Source of the DNA: Orthonyx spaldingii
Taxonomy: Eukaryota > Chordata > Aves > Passeriformes > Orthonychidae
Assembly: GCA_013397795.1 (NCBI GenBank)
Contig: VZTJ01002478.1
Location: 1,080,784-1,144,783, forward strand
Direction of reading: 5' to 3'
Length of the DNA stretch: 64,000 nucleotides
A program made the position numbers and the translations under genes. Shown here in pieces: positions 63,000-64,000 of the stretch (within the stretch, counting starts at the first letter, position 1; the number at the start of each line of letters is the position of its first letter). The notes under the pieces are model-generated. The model did not search any database. It had not been told where the DNA came from and saw only the letters and a program-made list of their open reading frames with translations.

Positions 63000-64000
63000 G
63001 TAACTTTGTGACAAGAAAGCAACAAAAGGAGGGCTAAGCCATCCTTTATTGGATGAAGGGGGAAGATATAGTGACAAAGGATGAGGAACAATCTGAGGTA
63101 ACTTAATGCCTTCTTTGCCTCAGTCTTTAATAGTAAGACCAGTTGTCCTCAAGGTACTCAGCCCCCTGAGCTGGAAGACAGGGATAAGGAACAGAAAAAA
63201 CCCTGTAATCCAAGAAGAAATAGTCAGTGGCCTGCTGTACAATTTAGACACCCACAAGTCTATAGGTATCAACCCAAGGGTACTGAGGGAGTCGGCAGAA
63301 GAGCTCACCAAGCCACTTTCAATCATTTACCAGCAGCCCTGGTCAACCGTGGATGTCCCAAGTGACTGGAAGTGGCAAACATGACGCTCATCTACAAGAA
63401 GGGCCAGAAGGAGGATCCAGGGAATTACAGACCTGTCAGCCTGACCTCTGTGCCGGGAGGGTCATGAAGCAGATCATCTTGAGTGCCATCGTACAATGTG
63501 TACAGGACAAACAGGGGATCAGGCCCAACCAGAATGGGTTTACAAAAGACTTGACCAACCTGGTCTCCTTCTAGGACAAAGCGACCCACTTAGGGGATGA
63601 GGGAAAGGCTGCGGATGTTGTCTACCGAGACTTTAGTAAAGTTCTTGATACTTTCTCCCACAACATTTTCCTGGAGAAACTGACTTCTCAATGGTGTGGA
63701 CAAGTGTGCTCTTTAGGACCAGAGGGATGGTGGTGAATGGAATTGCATCCAGCTGGTGGCTGGTCGGTAGTGGAGTTCCACAGGGCTCAGTACTGGGGCT
63801 AATTCTGTTTAAATCTTTTATCGGTGATCTGGAGGAGATCAAGTCTGCCCTCAGTCTGCTCACAGACAACACCAAGTCGGGGAAGAATGATGATCTGCTG
63901 AAGGGTAGAAGGTTCCACAGAGGGATCTGGACAGGCTGGATCAATGGACTGAGGCCAGTTGTTTGAGATTAAACAAGGCCAAGTTCTGGGTCCTGCACTT
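63000..64000 (+). mobile_element. Decayed CR1 LINE, reverse-transcriptase segment, cut by the window end
   Basis: The plus strand encodes a CR1 polymerase in pieces. NLDTHKS (63241-63261) and KPLSIIYQQ (63310-63336) are in one frame. KKGQKEDPGNYRPVSLTS (63396-63449) is in a second. ILSAIVQ, then a stop at 63572-63574, then DFSKVLDT are in a third. GVPQGSVLG (63772-63798) returns to the first. The catalytic FADDT box reads LTDNT (63859-63873), so the second aspartate is asparagine. The copy is therefore inactive. Sequence upstream to about 63000 matches the usual CR1 lead-in (AATGCCTTCTTTGCCTCAG). The 5' boundary is approximate and the 3' end is outside the window. It is closer to modern avian CR1 than the fossil at 47490-48500. 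Confidence 0.92.

Noticed and set aside
1..64000. CRISPR array, operon or other prokaryotic system
   Set aside because: No regularly spaced repeats or gene clusters; CR1, SINE and LTR elements and CpG depletion show vertebrate DNA.

Overview
The window looks like avian nuclear DNA, most likely from a songbird or close relative. The best lineage marker is a SINE at 56481-56609 that joins a tRNA-Ile-like head to a CR1-like tail, the layout I recall for the passerine element TguSINE1. Other signs are CR1 LINE pieces, a class II (ERVK-like) solo LTR, low repeat density and AT-rich, CpG-poor background. Species and locus are not identified.

No protein-coding gene, rRNA, intact tRNA or CRISPR array can be supported. 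The longest open frames are about 100-155 codons, isolated and of ordinary composition; several lie inside mobile elements or GC-rich patches. The window is best read as intron or intergenic DNA of a large vertebrate locus. Two features suggest nearby or internal transcription starts: the CpG-rich left edge (1-285), apparently the flank of an island outside the window, and a strong internal CpG island (44400-44822) holding a short open segment that ends at a good splice donor (exon end 44771). One possible reading is a gene with a promoter just left of the window and an alternative first exon near 44.7 kb.

Layout: 1-285 CpG-island flank; 2241-2370 and 4999-5129 a diverged 130-bp direct repeat pair; 5.1-26.3 kb mostly unique AT-rich DNA with a CpG-richer patch at 19.8-20.3 kb; 26366-26961 a minus-strand solo LTR with perfect 6-bp target duplications; 27-44 kb unique DNA with an isolated CpG cluster near 30 kb, short perfect inverted repeats near 36.6 and 37.1 kb, and a candidate conserved noncoding block at 42.7-43.2 kb; 44400-44822 CpG island; 47490-48500 an ancient minus-strand CR1 reverse-transcriptase fossil; about 51.9 kb a tRNA-like repeat relic; about 53.0-53.7 kb a second candidate regulatory block; 56481-56609 the tRNA/CR1 SINE; about 58.9 kb a probable CR1 tail relic; 63000-64000 a decayed plus-strand CR1 reverse-transcriptase segment running off the window.

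I found no convincing undescribed biological system. The most useful leads are the internal CpG island with its possible first exon, the precisely bounded solo LTR, the 130-bp duplicated pair, and the candidate conserved blocks. All judgements were made by eye without alignment or database search.
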